From: Pseudomonas triticicola
GTDB taxonomy: Bacteria; Pseudomonadota; Gammaproteobacteria; Pseudomonadales; Pseudomonadaceae
NCBI RefSeq assembly: GCF_019145375.1
Contig: NZ_JAHSTX010000001.1
Location: forward strand, 3,993,501 to 4,057,500
Length of the DNA: 64,000 nucleotides
Reading direction: 5' to 3'
The notes below the pieces were generated by a model. That model searched no databases. It was not told the DNA's origin and was given only the letters and a program-made list of their open reading frames with translations. Positions 1 through 8,172 of this stretch are shown piece by piece (the first letter of the stretch is position 1; every line of letters starts with the position of its first letter). A program made the translations under genes and the position numbers.

Positions 1-515
1 ACCGGGCCACCGGTTTTCGGCCGTGCTTCGGCGATCTGGAAGATCTGCCGTTCGGCTTCGTCGAGAATCTCTTCGGCGGTGCGGCCTTCGGGGTTGAAAG
101 CGCTGTCGGCAATCTCGGTGCTGATGCCGATCAGTTGGCGCAACGTCGCACGCTGGCGGACGATCTGCGCATAGGCCTTGATGTTGGCGACGGACGGGGT
201 GTTTTTTGCCAGTTCGCCAAGATAGCCGAGGCCGCCGACTTGCGACGTCTGGCCTTCCTTATCCAATTGCTCGGCAAGGGTCACGACGTCGATCGGCGAG
301 TTCTGATCGGCCAGTTTGGCGATCGCGCGGAAGATCAGACGGTGGTCATGTCGATAGAAATCGCCATCGGAGACTTGATCAAGCACGCGTTCCCAGGCGT
401 TGTTGTCCAGCATCAGACCACCGAGTACAGCCTGTTCAGCCTCGATGGAATGCGGCGGCACCTTCAGGGCAGCGGTTTGCAGATCGTATTGCTCGGGAGC
501 GGAGATATCGTTCAT
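1..515 (-). CDS. dnaB: Replicative DNA helicase DnaB (N-terminal part, cut by window edge)
   Basis: Reading leftwards from the ATG at 515, the frame stays open to the window edge and encodes about 171 residues of the DnaB N-terminal domain, including the PPHSIEAEQAVLGGLM segment and the DFYRHDHRLIF motif of the helical collar that recruits primase and loader. The RecA-like ATPase half lies outside the window. DnaB unwinds DNA at the replication fork as a hexamer. It lies downstream of rplI, the usual rpsF-rpsR-rplI-dnaB order of gammaproteobacteria, but a strong hairpin separates it from rplI, so expression may be partly uncoupled from the ribosomal genes. Confidence 0.96.
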   Translation of the reverse strand, partial: MNDISAPEQYDLQTAALKVPPHSIEAEQAVLGGLMLDNNAWERVLDQVSDGDFYRHDHRLIFRAIAKLADQNSPIDVVTLAEQLDKEGQTSQVGGLGYLGELAKNTPSVANIKAYAQIVRQRATLRQLIGISTEIADSAFNPEGRTAEEILDEAERQIFQIAEARPKTGGP

Positions 516-560
516 GGCCACTTGAGTATTAGTGAAAAGCAGGGAATTCAGAAAGACAAA

Positions 561-588
561 GGGCACGACCTGTAAACAGGATCGTGCC
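561..588 (-). terminator. Hairpin between rplI and dnaB (terminator or attenuator)
   Basis: GGGCACGA at 561-568 pairs perfectly with TCGTGCCC at 581-588, and an inner CCTGT/ACAGG stem extends it. In the minus direction it is followed by TTTGTCTTTC, a broken T run. It lies after rplI and before dnaB, so it would end or attenuate ribosomal operon transcripts. Confidence 0.6.
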
Positions 589-634
589 CGATGTTAACCG
601 CCTGACGGACAAGCCGCCAGCCGATCCGTGTTGC

Positions 635-1081
635 TTAAGCTGCTACCACGACAACGCGTACGGTGGCTTCAACTTCGGCGTGCAGGTGCACGGCCACGTC
701 GAATTCACCCACGTTGCGGATGGTGCCGTTCGGCAGACGAACTTCGCTCTTCTGCACTTCAACGCCGGAGGCGGTCAGTGCGTCAGCGATGTCGTGAGTA
801 CCGATCGAACCGAACAGCTTGCCTTCGTCGCCAGCGGTGGCAGTGATGGTCACTTCCAGCTCGGCCAGTTGGGCAGCACGGCTTTCAGCCGATGCTTTAC
901 GGTCTGCGGCGGCTTTCTCCAGCTCGGCGCGACGCTCTTCGAACGCAGCCAGGTTGGCAGCGGTCGCAGCGGTAGCCTTGCCGAAAGGCAGCAGGTAGTT
1001 ACGGCCGTAACCGGCCTTAACGTTTACTTTGTCGCCCAGGTTGCCCAGGTTGGCGATTTTTTCCAGAAGGATCAGTTGCAT
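635..1081 (-). CDS. rplI: 50S ribosomal protein L9
   Basis: The 148-residue protein begins [19 protein letters not shown], the N-terminal L9 domain that binds 23S rRNA near the L1 stalk base. A long alanine/glutamate-rich connecting helix follows at about residues 40-75, then the C-terminal domain with [16 protein letters not shown]. Length matches the family. The start is the ATG at 1081, preceded on the minus strand by AGAGGA. It is the last ribosomal protein gene of the rpsF-rpsR-DUF2232-rplI cluster and is probably cotranscribed with it. Confidence 0.98.
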   Translation of the reverse strand: MQLILLEKIANLGNLGDKVNVKAGYGRNYLLPFGKATAATAANLAAFEERRAELEKAAADRKASAESRAAQLAELEVTITATAGDEGKLFGSIGTHDIADALTASGVEVQKSEVRLPNGTIRNVGEFDVAVHLHAEVEATVRVVVVAA

Positions 1082-1099
1082 GTGAAAATCCTCTAACTT

Positions 1100-1993
1100 T
1101 TAACCTTCACCGTTCGCGCTGTCGGTGTCTTTCGACACGTGACGACCGCGAAAATCAATCAGGCTGTCGACAATGGCCAGAACCACGAGCAACGGATAGA
1201 TCAGCTGCATGAACAACAGCAGCGTGACGTACAACCCCACCAGCCAGAAACCGGCCAGTCGCTTCTGCCCGACCAGCCCGTGAATCAGGGCCAGCCCGGC
1301 GAACACCAGCGGTACACTGCACAACGGCGTCAACATGGCCATCTGTGCACCGAGATTCGGGCCCAGAAGCATCAACGCCAGCAGTAACATCGCCGGCCCC
1401 AGCGGGATGCGGATGGCGCGAAACTCGCGACCGAAACCACCCGGGTTGTACAACAACGCCTGCCAATGCCGCCCGACAATCAGGCTCAGCACGCTGACGA
1501 TCTGCAACAAGGCCGCAATCAGTCCGGTCAGGACCGGTGCAATCAGGGACGCGAAACGCGCTTGCTCATCGACCGACAATTGCTTGTAAGTCTCACCGAG
1601 GAGCGCCGGCATGACCTTTATGAGGGCCTGTGCAAGCATCTCGATCTGGGCCGCAAACGCGACCCCGAGCACCACTGAAAACACCACTCCGATCACTACG
1701 CTGACCAGCAGCGTGCGGACCCAGGATTCGCTTGCGCGCAAAACCAACGCAAGCCCCGAAGACCCCAGCAGCACCAGAAGTGCCCGTGGGTCGTCGGCAT
1801 ACAGCCACCAGATCAATGCCGGCAGCAGTCCCAGTGACAGAACGCCAAGGGCGTCCGTCAATCCGCGCCGCAGCAGCACAAGGCTCCCGGCGGCAGCACC
1901 CAACCAATACAACAACGGCAATGTTGCACATCCGGCCACCACGAGAGTGGCCTGCATTCGGCCTCGCATGATGAACTCAGCTAAGGCGCGCAT
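1100..1993 (-). CDS. DUF2232-type integral membrane protein
   Basis: The 297-residue protein is hydrophobic almost throughout, with about eight predicted membrane helices (for example around residues 17-35, 45-65, 95-115, 190-215, 230-245 and 250-275). It matches the DUF2232/YybS-like membrane protein found between rpsR and rplI in Pseudomonas; molecular function is unknown. It lies in the ribosomal operon, 18 nt before rplI, and is likely translated from the same transcript. The family assignment rests on position and topology rather than on a catalytic motif. Confidence 0.85.
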   Translation of the reverse strand: MRALAEFIMRGRMQATLVVAGCATLPLLYWLGAAAGSLVLLRRGLTDALGVLSLGLLPALIWWLYADDPRALLVLLGSSGLALVLRASESWVRTLLVSVVIGVVFSVVLGVAFAAQIEMLAQALIKVMPALLGETYKQLSVDEQARFASLIAPVLTGLIAALLQIVSVLSLIVGRHWQALLYNPGGFGREFRAIRIPLGPAMLLLALMLLGPNLGAQMAMLTPLCSVPLVFAGLALIHGLVGQKRLAGFWLVGLYVTLLLFMQLIYPLLVVLAIVDSLIDFRGRHVSKDTDSANGEG

Positions 1994-2029
1994 GCATTCA
2001 ATCCTTTGCTACTTGTCGACTGCCCGGTC

Positions 2030-2260
2030 TCAGCGGCCGTGGCTGTCGGTGTAGGCCAGCAGGGCCAGGAAGCGGGCGCGCTTGATAGCGGTGGCCAGCT
2101 GACGCTGATAACGAGCTTTGGTACCGGTGATGCGGCTTGGAACGATTTTGCCGGTCTCGGATACGTAGGCTTTCAGAGTGTTGAGATCTTTGTAATCGAT
2201 CTCTTTCACGTCTTCAGCGGTGAAGCGGCAGAATTTACGACGACGGAAGAAACGTGCCAT
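2030..2260 (-). CDS. rpsR: 30S ribosomal protein S18
   Basis: The 76-residue basic protein contains the hallmark [13 protein letters not shown] and [13 protein letters not shown] segments and the [20 protein letters not shown] rRNA-binding region. It pairs with S6 on the 30S platform. The gene lies 29 nt downstream of rpsF, and the purine-rich AAGGAGCC before the ATG at 2260 is a good ribosome binding site. Confidence 0.99.
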
Positions 2261-2289
2261 TTGATAGGCTCCTTAATAAGGTCCGTGGA

Positions 2290-2712
2290 TTACTCGTCAG
2301 CGTTATCGCTGTTGTCGCTGTCATCACTGTCGGTGCCTTCGGCGCCTTCGTGCTCAGGACGGTCGCGACGCTCACGGCGCTCACTGCGGTTTTCTTCAGC
2401 CTTGAGCATCTCGGACTGGCCGGTAACGGCTTCGTCGCGACGGATGACCAGGTTACGGATCACTGCATCGTTGTAGCGGAAGTTGTCTTCCAGCTCGGCC
2501 AGGGCCTTGCCAGTGCACTCAACGTTCAGCATCACGTAGTGAGCCTTGTGAACATTGTTGATTGCGTAGGCCAGTTGACGACGGCCCCAGTCTTCCAGAC
2601 GGTGGATTTTGCCGCCGTCTTCTTCGATCAGCTTGGTGTAACGCTCAACCATGCCGCCGACTTGCTCGCTCTGATCCGGGTGGACCAGAAAGATGATTTC
2701 GTAATGACGCAT
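2290..2712 (-). CDS. rpsF: 30S ribosomal protein S6
   Basis: The 140-residue protein begins [18 protein letters not shown] and contains the S6 fold with [17 protein letters not shown]. The C-terminal tail (about residues 108-140) is highly charged and ends in an Asp/Ser-rich acidic stretch, the region that RimK extends with glutamates in enterobacteria and pseudomonads. It is the first gene of the operon; AAGGAG precedes the ATG. Confidence 0.98.
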   Translation of the reverse strand: MRHYEIIFLVHPDQSEQVGGMVERYTKLIEEDGGKIHRLEDWGRRQLAYAINNVHKAHYVMLNVECTGKALAELEDNFRYNDAVIRNLVIRRDEAVTGQSEMLKAEENRSERRERRDRPEHEGAEGTDSDDSDNSDNADE

Positions 2713-2830
2713 GAATGCTCCTTACGGGTTGTAGCCTGCCGCTCAAAAACGGTCAGACAAGGAGTGAATGACACTTATGGACTTGCTGGCGCGGGGCACA
2801 TGCGTGCCTGCCGTCACAGCAAGGGGCGCA

Positions 2831-2859
2831 ATTGTAGAGAAGGGACTGCGGGGGCGCAA
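2831..2859 (-). promoter_or_regulatory. rpsF: Probable sigma-70 promoter of the rpsF operon
   Basis: On the minus strand TTGCGC (2859-2854), a 17-nt spacer and TACAAT (2836-2831) form a plausible -35/-10 pair about 120 nt upstream of the rpsF start. The -35 matches the consensus poorly. The resulting leader of about 110 nt contains short inverted repeats and could carry the autoregulatory S6:S18 site known in other bacteria, but I cannot identify that motif with confidence. Confidence 0.4.
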
Positions 2860-2889
2860 GGCAATTGGTGAATAAATGAACAGCAGCTA

Positions 2890-3010
2890 TGAGCTACAAG
2901 CCTCAAGCTGCAAGCGGACCGCTTTTGACTTGAGGCTTGCAGCTTGCAGCTTGCAGCTTGCAGCTTGCAGCTTGCAGCTTGCAGCTTGCAGCTTGCAGCT
3001 TATAGCTTGC
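2890..3010 (+). repeat. AGCTTGC heptamer array with inverted left arm, abutting rlmB
   Basis: From 2934 to 2996 the 7-bp unit AGCTTGC is repeated about nine times in tandem (first copy GGCTTGC) and a partial copy reaches the rlmB stop codon at 3000-3002. To its left lies an inverted arm (CTCAAGCTGCAAG at 2912-2924) around the palindrome AAGCGGACCGCTT. A related element with the same arm-core-array layout lies after thiC at 62.66-62.78 kb. It lies between rlmB and rpsF on the minus strand. Confidence 0.9.
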
Positions 3011-3770
3011 GCGAAGCGCTGGCCTTGGCCTTCGCACCGCGCTGGCGCTGGGCTTCGAACAGACACACGCCAGTGGCAACCGATACGTTGAGGCTGCTGA
3101 CACTACCGGCCATCGGCAGATTCACCAGATAGTCACAGTGCTCGCGGGTCAGGCGGCGCATGCCTTTGCCTTCGGCGCCCATGATCAGGATGGTCGGGCC
3201 GGTGAGGTCCTGGTCATAAATGCTGACCTCGGCTTCACCTGCGGTGCCGACTACCCACAAACCGCGCTGCTGGAGTTTTTCCAGAGTGCGCGCCAGGTTG
3301 GTCACGGCCACCAGCGGAATCACTTCCGCGGCGCCGCAGGCAACTTTACGCACCACCGGAGTCAGCGTGGCCGACTTGTCCTTCGGCACGATCACCGCCA
3401 GCGCACCGGCCGCATCGGCCGAGCGCAGGCAGGCGCCGAGGTTGTGCGGATCGGTCACACCGTCGAGCACCAGCAACAGCGGCGCGCCTTCGGTGCGATC
3501 AAGCAACTCGTCGAGCATCGCTTCGCCCCAGACCTGACTCGGGCTGACTTCCGCGACCACGCCCTGGTGCACGCCTTCAACCCAGGCGTCCATTTCGCGA
3601 CGCTCGGCCTGGCCGACCTGAACACGGTTTTCATTGGCCAGCTCGACCAGCGTCTGCACGCGCGGATCGTTGCGGCTTTCCGCCAGCCAGATCTGCTTGA
3701 CGCGTTTGGGGTGGTGACGCAGCAACGCTTCTACCGCGTGAACGCCGTAGATTTTTTCCAACTGACTCAT
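3000..3770 (-). CDS. rlmB: 23S rRNA (guanosine-2251-2'-O)-methyltransferase
   Basis: This 256-residue SPOUT methyltransferase methylates G2251 in the peptidyl-transferase P loop of 23S rRNA. The N-terminal L30e-like domain begins MSQLEKIYGVHAVEALLRHHP. The knotted catalytic domain carries the three SpoU motifs: LDGVTDPHNLGACLRSADA (motif 1), TILIMGAEGKGM (motif 2) and LPMAGSVSSLNVSVATGV (motif 3). It overlaps the end of rnr by 4 nt (ATGA), so translation is probably coupled. Its last codons run into the heptamer repeat array, which may have slightly remodelled the C-terminus. Confidence 0.97.
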   Translation of the reverse strand: MSQLEKIYGVHAVEALLRHHPKRVKQIWLAESRNDPRVQTLVELANENRVQVGQAERREMDAWVEGVHQGVVAEVSPSQVWGEAMLDELLDRTEGAPLLLVLDGVTDPHNLGACLRSADAAGALAVIVPKDKSATLTPVVRKVACGAAEVIPLVAVTNLARTLEKLQQRGLWVVGTAGEAEVSIYDQDLTGPTILIMGAEGKGMRRLTREHCDYLVNLPMAGSVSSLNVSVATGVCLFEAQRQRGAKAKASASRKL

Positions 3771-6397
3771 GACTTCGCCTTCGGTTTACGCGCCCCGCCA
3801 CTCTTGGCTGGAGCGGAACCCGCTTTTGGCGGGCCCTTACGGTGTTTGCTCGGCTTGGCTGGCTTGCCGTCGGTCGCCCTGTCAGGCGCCGACCGTCCGG
3901 TCTTTCCCCCGGACGCCGCTTTACCACCGTTTTTCGCATCGGCCAGCAAGGCCTTCTTCAATTCACGGCTTTTGCGCAGCTCGGCGTTTTTCGCCACGGC
4001 GTCGCTCGGGCGATAGGCTTCGGCGACCTTTTCCTTGGCCGGACGACGGCTGGCGGTTTTCGCTGGAGCCTTTTCTTCCGCAGCCCTGGCAGCAGGCGCA
4101 GCGGTTTCGGTGCCACGTTTCTTGCGACCGATCGGCGCGCTGATGGTTTTCTCGGCCATCTCGAAGTCGATCTTGCGCTCGTCTAGGTCGACGCGCATGA
4201 CCCGTACTTCAACGGTGTCGCCAAGACGGAAACTGCGACCGGTGCGCTCGCCCGCCAAGCGGTGATGCACAGGATCGAAGTGGTAGTAATCGCCCGGCAG
4301 CGCGGTGACGTGCACCAGGCCTTCGACGTAGATATCGGTCAGTTCGACGAACAGACCAAAACCGGTCACAGCGGTGATCACGCCCGGGAACGACTCGCCG
4401 ACGCGATCCTTCATGAACTCGCACTTGAGCCAGTTCACCACGTCGCGGGTCGCTTCGTCGGCACGGCGCTCGCTCATCGAGCACTGCTCGCCGAGCTGCT
4501 CCAGTGCCGCTTCGTCGTACGGATAGATGCGCGCTTTCGGAATGGTCATCGCCCCGGCACGACGAACGTGCGGGGTGTCCTGTTTCGAATGGATCACGCT
4601 GCGGATCGCGCGGTGCGTGAGCAGGTCCGGATAACGACGGATCGGCGAAGTGAAGTGGGTATAGGCTTCGTAATTCAGGCCGAAGTGGCCGTCGTTTTCA
4701 GCGCTGTACACCGCCTGACTCAACGAACGCAGCATCACGGTCTGGATCAGATGGAAATCCGGACGATCCTTGATGCTCGCCAGCAGGGCCTGATAATCCT
4801 TCGGCGACGGACCGTCCTTGCCTTTGTGCAGGGACAGGCCGAGCTCACCGAGGAACGCGCGCAGTTTTTCCAGACGCTCTGGCGGCGGACCGGCGTGAAC
4901 ACGATACAGCGCAGGAATTTCGTGCTTCTTGAGGAATTCGGCAGTGGCCACGTTGGCGGCCAGCATGCACTCCTCGATCAGCTTGTGCGCATCATTACGC
5001 ACGGTCGGACGGATTTCGGCAATCTTGCGCTCGGAGCCGAAGATGATCCGGGTTTCCTGGGTTTCAAAATCGATCGCGCCACGTACGTGACGGGCAGCCA
5101 GCAATACTTTGTACAACGCGTAGAGCTGTTTGAGGTGCGGCACGACGTCGGTGTACTCACCGCGCAGTTTGCGCGCTTCGGTCGCCTTCGGCGTTTCCAG
5201 CATCGCGCTGACCTTGTTATAGGTCAGACGAGCGTGGGAATGGATCACCGCCTCATAGAAGCAGTAGTCGGTCATTTCGCCGGACTTGGAGATGGTCATC
5301 TCGCAAACCATGGCCAGACGATCGACTTGCGGGTTCAGCGAGCACAGGCCGTTGGACAGTTGCTCGGGCAGCATTGGAATCACGCGCTCGGGGAAATACA
5401 CCGAGTTGCCGCGAACCTGAGCTTCGTTGTCCAGCGCCGAGCCGATCTTCACGTAGCTGGAAACGTCGGCAATCGCCACGTACAACTTCCAGCCACCGGA
5501 GAACAGACGCAGCTTGCCCGGTTTGGCTTCGCAATAGACCGCGTCATCGAAATCGCGGGCGTCTTCGCCGTCGATGGTGACGAACGGCAGATGACGCAGG
5601 TCGATGCGCTTCTCTTTGTCTTTTTCTTCAACTTCCGGCTTGAGCTTGGCGGCTTCTTTCACAACCGCTTCAGGCCAGACGTGCGGGATATCGTAAGTGC
5701 GCAGAGCGACGTCGATTTCCATGCCCGGCGCCATATAGTTGCCGACCACTTCGACCACATCGCCTTGCGGCTGGAAACGCGGCGTTGGCCAGTGGGTGAT
5801 TTTCACCTCGACGAACTGACCGATCTGCGCGTTGGCGTTGCGGCCCGGCGTCACCAGCACTTCCTGCTGGATCTTCGGATTGTCGGCAACGACGAAACCG
5901 ATACCGCCTTCTTCGAAATAGCGGCCGACGATGGTTTCGTGAGCGCGGGAAACTACTTCGACGATTACGCCTTCACGGCGACCACGACGGTCGAGACCGG
6001 AAACTCGGGCCAGCGCACGGTCACCGTCGAACACCAGACGCATTTGCGCCGGGCTCATGAACAGGTCGTCGCTGCCGTCGTCCGGCACCAGAAAGCCGAA
6101 ACCGTCACGGTGACCGCTGATGCGGCCGAGGATCAGGTCGAGCTTGTCCACCGGCGCGTAAGTGCCACGGCGGGTGTAGATCAGTTGAGCGTCGCGCTCC
6201 ATGGCGCGCAAGCGGCGGCGCAGGGCCTCGATCTGGTCTTCTGTGGTCAGACCAAACTCTTCGACCAGTTGCTCGCGGGCAGCAGGCGAACCCCGATCGG
6301 CGAGGTGCGCCAGGATCAGTTCGCGGCTGGGAATAGGGTTTTCGTATTTTTCCGCTTCACGAGCGGCCTCGGGATCGAGGGACTGCCAATCGGCCAT
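3767..6397 (-). CDS. rnr: Ribonuclease R
   Basis: This is a processive 3'-5' exoribonuclease of 876 residues, involved in decay of structured RNA, rRNA quality control and tmRNA processing. The order is an N-terminal helix-turn-helix domain (about 20-85), cold-shock/OB domains (about 90-240), the RNB catalytic domain with IDGEDARDFDDAV (Asp276, Asp282, Asp284, Asp285, Mg2+ binding), an S1 domain (about 660-745) and a Lys/Pro/Ala-rich low-complexity tail of about 120 residues. The tail is longer than in E. coli RNase R (813 aa), as is usual in Pseudomonas. ATG at 6397. It forms an operon with rlmB. Confidence 0.97.
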   Translation of the reverse strand: MADWQSLDPEAAREAEKYENPIPSRELILAHLADRGSPAAREQLVEEFGLTTEDQIEALRRRLRAMERDAQLIYTRRGTYAPVDKLDLILGRISGHRDGFGFLVPDDGSDDLFMSPAQMRLVFDGDRALARVSGLDRRGRREGVIVEVVSRAHETIVGRYFEEGGIGFVVADNPKIQQEVLVTPGRNANAQIGQFVEVKITHWPTPRFQPQGDVVEVVGNYMAPGMEIDVALRTYDIPHVWPEAVVKEAAKLKPEVEEKDKEKRIDLRHLPFVTIDGEDARDFDDAVYCEAKPGKLRLFSGGWKLYVAIADVSSYVKIGSALDNEAQVRGNSVYFPERVIPMLPEQLSNGLCSLNPQVDRLAMVCEMTISKSGEMTDYCFYEAVIHSHARLTYNKVSAMLETPKATEARKLRGEYTDVVPHLKQLYALYKVLLAARHVRGAIDFETQETRIIFGSERKIAEIRPTVRNDAHKLIEECMLAANVATAEFLKKHEIPALYRVHAGPPPERLEKLRAFLGELGLSLHKGKDGPSPKDYQALLASIKDRPDFHLIQTVMLRSLSQAVYSAENDGHFGLNYEAYTHFTSPIRRYPDLLTHRAIRSVIHSKQDTPHVRRAGAMTIPKARIYPYDEAALEQLGEQCSMSERRADEATRDVVNWLKCEFMKDRVGESFPGVITAVTGFGLFVELTDIYVEGLVHVTALPGDYYHFDPVHHRLAGERTGRSFRLGDTVEVRVMRVDLDERKIDFEMAEKTISAPIGRKKRGTETAAPAARAAEEKAPAKTASRRPAKEKVAEAYRPSDAVAKNAELRKSRELKKALLADAKNGGKAASGGKTGRSAPDRATDGKPAKPSKHRKGPPKAGSAPAKSGGARKPKAKS

Positions 6398-6557
6398 TAG
6401 AGAGTTTTCACCTTGTCTATATGCGGGTTAGTTTGGCATAGGCGCCGGGAAACGGGAAATTTCCGAATCTATAAGGCCTTACAAGGCCCTGTATCGACGC
6501 TCTGATACGGTTTTGAACGCCGCTGGTAAAAAAATTCAGTTTTTTCTGCAGCAGGGG

Positions 6558-6586
6558 TTTACAGTTAAAAAGGCGCTCCGTATAGT
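6558..6586 (+). promoter_or_regulatory. Sigma-70 promoter of first tRNA-Leu
   Basis: TTTACA at 6558-6563 and TATAGT at 6581-6586 are separated by exactly 17 nt, and a GC-rich discriminator (GCGCGCC) follows, as expected for stringently controlled stable-RNA promoters. The -10 ends 36 nt before the mature tRNA. The second tRNA has the same arrangement. Confidence 0.85.
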
Positions 6587-6622
6587 GCGCGCCATCGACG
6601 ACGCACAAGCGCTTTCGATGAT

Positions 6623-6709
6623 GCCCAGGTGGTGAAATTGGTAGACACGCCAGCTTCAGGTGCTGGTGACCTTACGGTCGTGGAAGTTCGAGTCTTCTCC
6701 TGGGCACCA
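6623..6709 (+). tRNA. tRNA-Leu(CAG), copy 1
   Basis: This is an 87-nt class II tRNA with acceptor stem GCCCAGG/CCTGGGC, discriminator A and an encoded CCA end at 6707-6709. The anticodon arm CCAGC-TTCAGGT-GCTGG puts the anticodon CAG at 6657-6659, reading CUG, the dominant Leu codon of this GC-rich genome. A long variable arm (TGACCTTACGGTCG) and a T arm with GTTCGAGT are present. Confidence 0.98.
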
Positions 6710-6748
6710 ATTTCGAGTTTGAGACTAGATCAGTTTCAACACTCACAC

Positions 6749-6772
6749 AAAACCCGCGAAAGCGGGTTTTTT
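6749..6772 (+). terminator. Rho-independent terminator of first tRNA-Leu
   Basis: AACCCGC-GAAA-GCGGGTT forms a 7-bp GNRA-type hairpin followed by TTTT. It lies 40 nt after the tRNA. Confidence 0.9.
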
Positions 6773-6825
6773 GCATTTGCGGGAAAGCTTTTGCTCACAC
6801 TGATTTATTAAAACCAAATCAGGGG

Positions 6826-6854
6826 TTTACAGATCAAAAAGGCCTCCGTATAGT
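6826..6854 (+). promoter_or_regulatory. Sigma-70 promoter of second tRNA-Leu
   Basis: TTTACA at 6826-6831, a 17-nt spacer and TATAGT at 6849-6854 match the promoter of copy 1. The flanks are also similar (AGGGG before the -35, AAAAAGGC and CTCCG in the spacer), so promoter and tRNA were duplicated together. Confidence 0.85.
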
Positions 6855-6889
6855 GCGCCACATCAACAGCGGCAACGCTTGCGATGATT

Positions 6890-6976
6890 GCCCAGATGGT
6901 GAAATTGGTAGACACGCCAGCTTCAGGTGCTGGTGACCTTACGGTCGTGGAAGTTCGAGTCTTCTTCTGGGCACCA
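6890..6976 (+). tRNA. tRNA-Leu(CAG), copy 2
   Basis: This 87-nt tRNA has anticodon CAG at 6924-6926 and an encoded CCA at 6974-6976. It differs from copy 1 at only two positions, which pair with each other at the base of the acceptor stem: G-C in copy 1 is A-T here (GCCCAGA/TCTGGGC), so folding is preserved. The variable, D and T arms are identical. Confidence 0.98.
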
Positions 6977-7009
6977 ATTCAAATTCAAGGTTCAGGCCTT
7001 GGATTTCAC

Positions 7010-7034
7010 AAAAACCCGCGAAAGCGGGTTTTTG
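7010..7034 (+). terminator. Rho-independent terminator of second tRNA-Leu
   Basis: AAACCCGC-GAAA-GCGGGTTT hairpin followed by TT, nearly identical to the terminator of copy 1. The duplicated unit therefore includes promoter, tRNA and terminator. Confidence 0.88.
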
Positions 7035-7102
7035 CGTTTCTGCCTTCCTGAATTTCGCCATCCCTACAGGATCGCCAGTCGCCCCACAAGGCGCACTTGA
7101 GA

Positions 7103-7124
7103 AACAATATCGTTTATCATTGTT
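7103..7124 (+). promoter_or_regulatory. Possible Fur box upstream of the iron ABC genes
   Basis: The minus strand of 7105-7124 reads ACAATGATAAACGATATTGT. Its left part matches ATAATGATAA of the Fur consensus at 9 of 10 positions; the right half-site is weak. It lies about 40-60 nt before the substrate-binding protein start, where a Fe2+-Fur operator would be expected. This is an inference from a partial match. Confidence 0.4.
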
Positions 7125-7161
7125 GCAAGTTTTTGCAATGCGACAGTGAGGAACCCTGCGA

Positions 7162-8172
7162 ATGACGTTTCGAAATACCCTGCGCCGAGGCCTGACCTTC
7201 ACCCTCCTCGGCCTGGCGCTCGCCACTCCCCTCACCCAGGCTGCCGATGCGGTTTCCCTGACTCTCTACAACGGCCAGCACAAGGAAGTCGGCGACGCGA
7301 TTGCCAAGGCTTTCGAAGCCAAGACCGGCATCCACGTCAACGTGCGCAAAGGCAGCAGCAACCAGCTCGCGAGCCAGATCATCGAAGAAGGCGACCGCTC
7401 GCCCGCCGATGTGATCTACACCGAAGAGTCGCCGCCGCTGAACAACCTCGGCGAACAGGGTCTGCTGGCCAAGGCCGATGACGCCACCCTAGCGGTTTTG
7501 CCGGAAAAATACGTCGCCGCCAACGGTACCTGGATCGGCGTTACCGCGCGCGTGCGCGTGGTCGCGTTCAATCCGAAACTGATCGATGAAAAAGACCTGC
7601 CGAAATCGGTGATGGAATTCTCCGAGCCGCAGTGGCAAGGCAAGGTCGGCTTCGTGCCGACCAGTGGCGCCTTCCAGGAACAGGCCGTAGCAATCATCAA
7701 GCTGCACGGTCGCGACGCTGCCGAAGAATGGCTGACCGGCCTGCGCGCGTTCGGCAAGACCTACAGCAACAACATGGTCGCGCTTAAAGCGGTGGAAAAC
7801 GGCGAAGTCGCTACCGTACTGGTGAACAACTACTACTGGTTCGCCCTGCAACGCGAGAAAGGCAAGCTCGACTCCAAGCTGCATTATTTCACCGGCGGCG
7901 ACGCTGGCGGCTTGATCACCGTGTCCAGCGCTGCCGTGCTGAAATCCAGCAAACATCCAAAAGAAGCCCAGCAATTCCTCGCCTTCATGGCCAGCGAAGA
8001 AGGTCAGCGGGTGATCACTCAGACCACCGCCGAATACCCGCTGCACAAAGGCATGGAGTCGGATCGCGGCCTCAAGCCGTTCAGCGAACTGGAAGCGCCG
8101 AACGTCACTCCGGCGGATCTGGGCAATGCTGAAGAAGCGCTGGAGCTGGAACGCGAAGTTGGCCTGAACTGA
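7162..8172 (+). CDS. Periplasmic Fe(III)-binding protein of an iron ABC transporter
   Basis: The 336-residue protein has a Sec signal peptide (RRGLTFTLLGLALATPLTQAA, cleavage near residue 27) and the type II periplasmic binding fold of the FbpA/FutA/HitA family. It starts its mature part with VSLTLYNGQHKEVGDAIAKAF and contains TARVRVVAFNPKL and NNYYWF; the adjacent tyrosines correspond to the Fe(III)-coordinating pair of FbpA. It captures ferric iron and delivers it to the permease encoded just downstream (1-nt overlap, TGATG). GAGGAA precedes the ATG. No ATPase gene follows, so the third subunit must be encoded elsewhere. Confidence 0.9.
   Translation: MTFRNTLRRGLTFTLLGLALATPLTQAADAVSLTLYNGQHKEVGDAIAKAFEAKTGIHVNVRKGSSNQLASQIIEEGDRSPADVIYTEESPPLNNLGEQGLLAKADDATLAVLPEKYVAANGTWIGVTARVRVVAFNPKLIDEKDLPKSVMEFSEPQWQGKVGFVPTSGAFQEQAVAIIKLHGRDAAEEWLTGLRAFGKTYSNNMVALKAVENGEVATVLVNNYYWFALQREKGKLDSKLHYFTGGDAGGLITVSSAAVLKSSKHPKEAQQFLAFMASEEGQRVITQTTAEYPLHKGMESDRGLKPFSELEAPNVTPADLGNAEEALELEREVGLN

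Noticed and set aside
2934..2999. CRISPR array
   Set aside because: The heptamers are contiguous tandem units with no spacers and no cas genes nearby.
2876..3132. ORFs read through the heptamer array, giving repetitive LAACSLQ peptides in several frames
   Set aside because: A 7-bp repeat gives open frames by chance; no start site or family supports translation.
4262..6400. A 712-codon plus-strand open frame opposite rnr
   Set aside because: It is the antisense shadow of a GC-rich gene with strong third-position bias; the product (His/Arg/Gln-rich, no family pattern) is not protein-like and rnr explains the region fully. The same applies to long frames opposite purA, parC, hflX, motAB and mutL.
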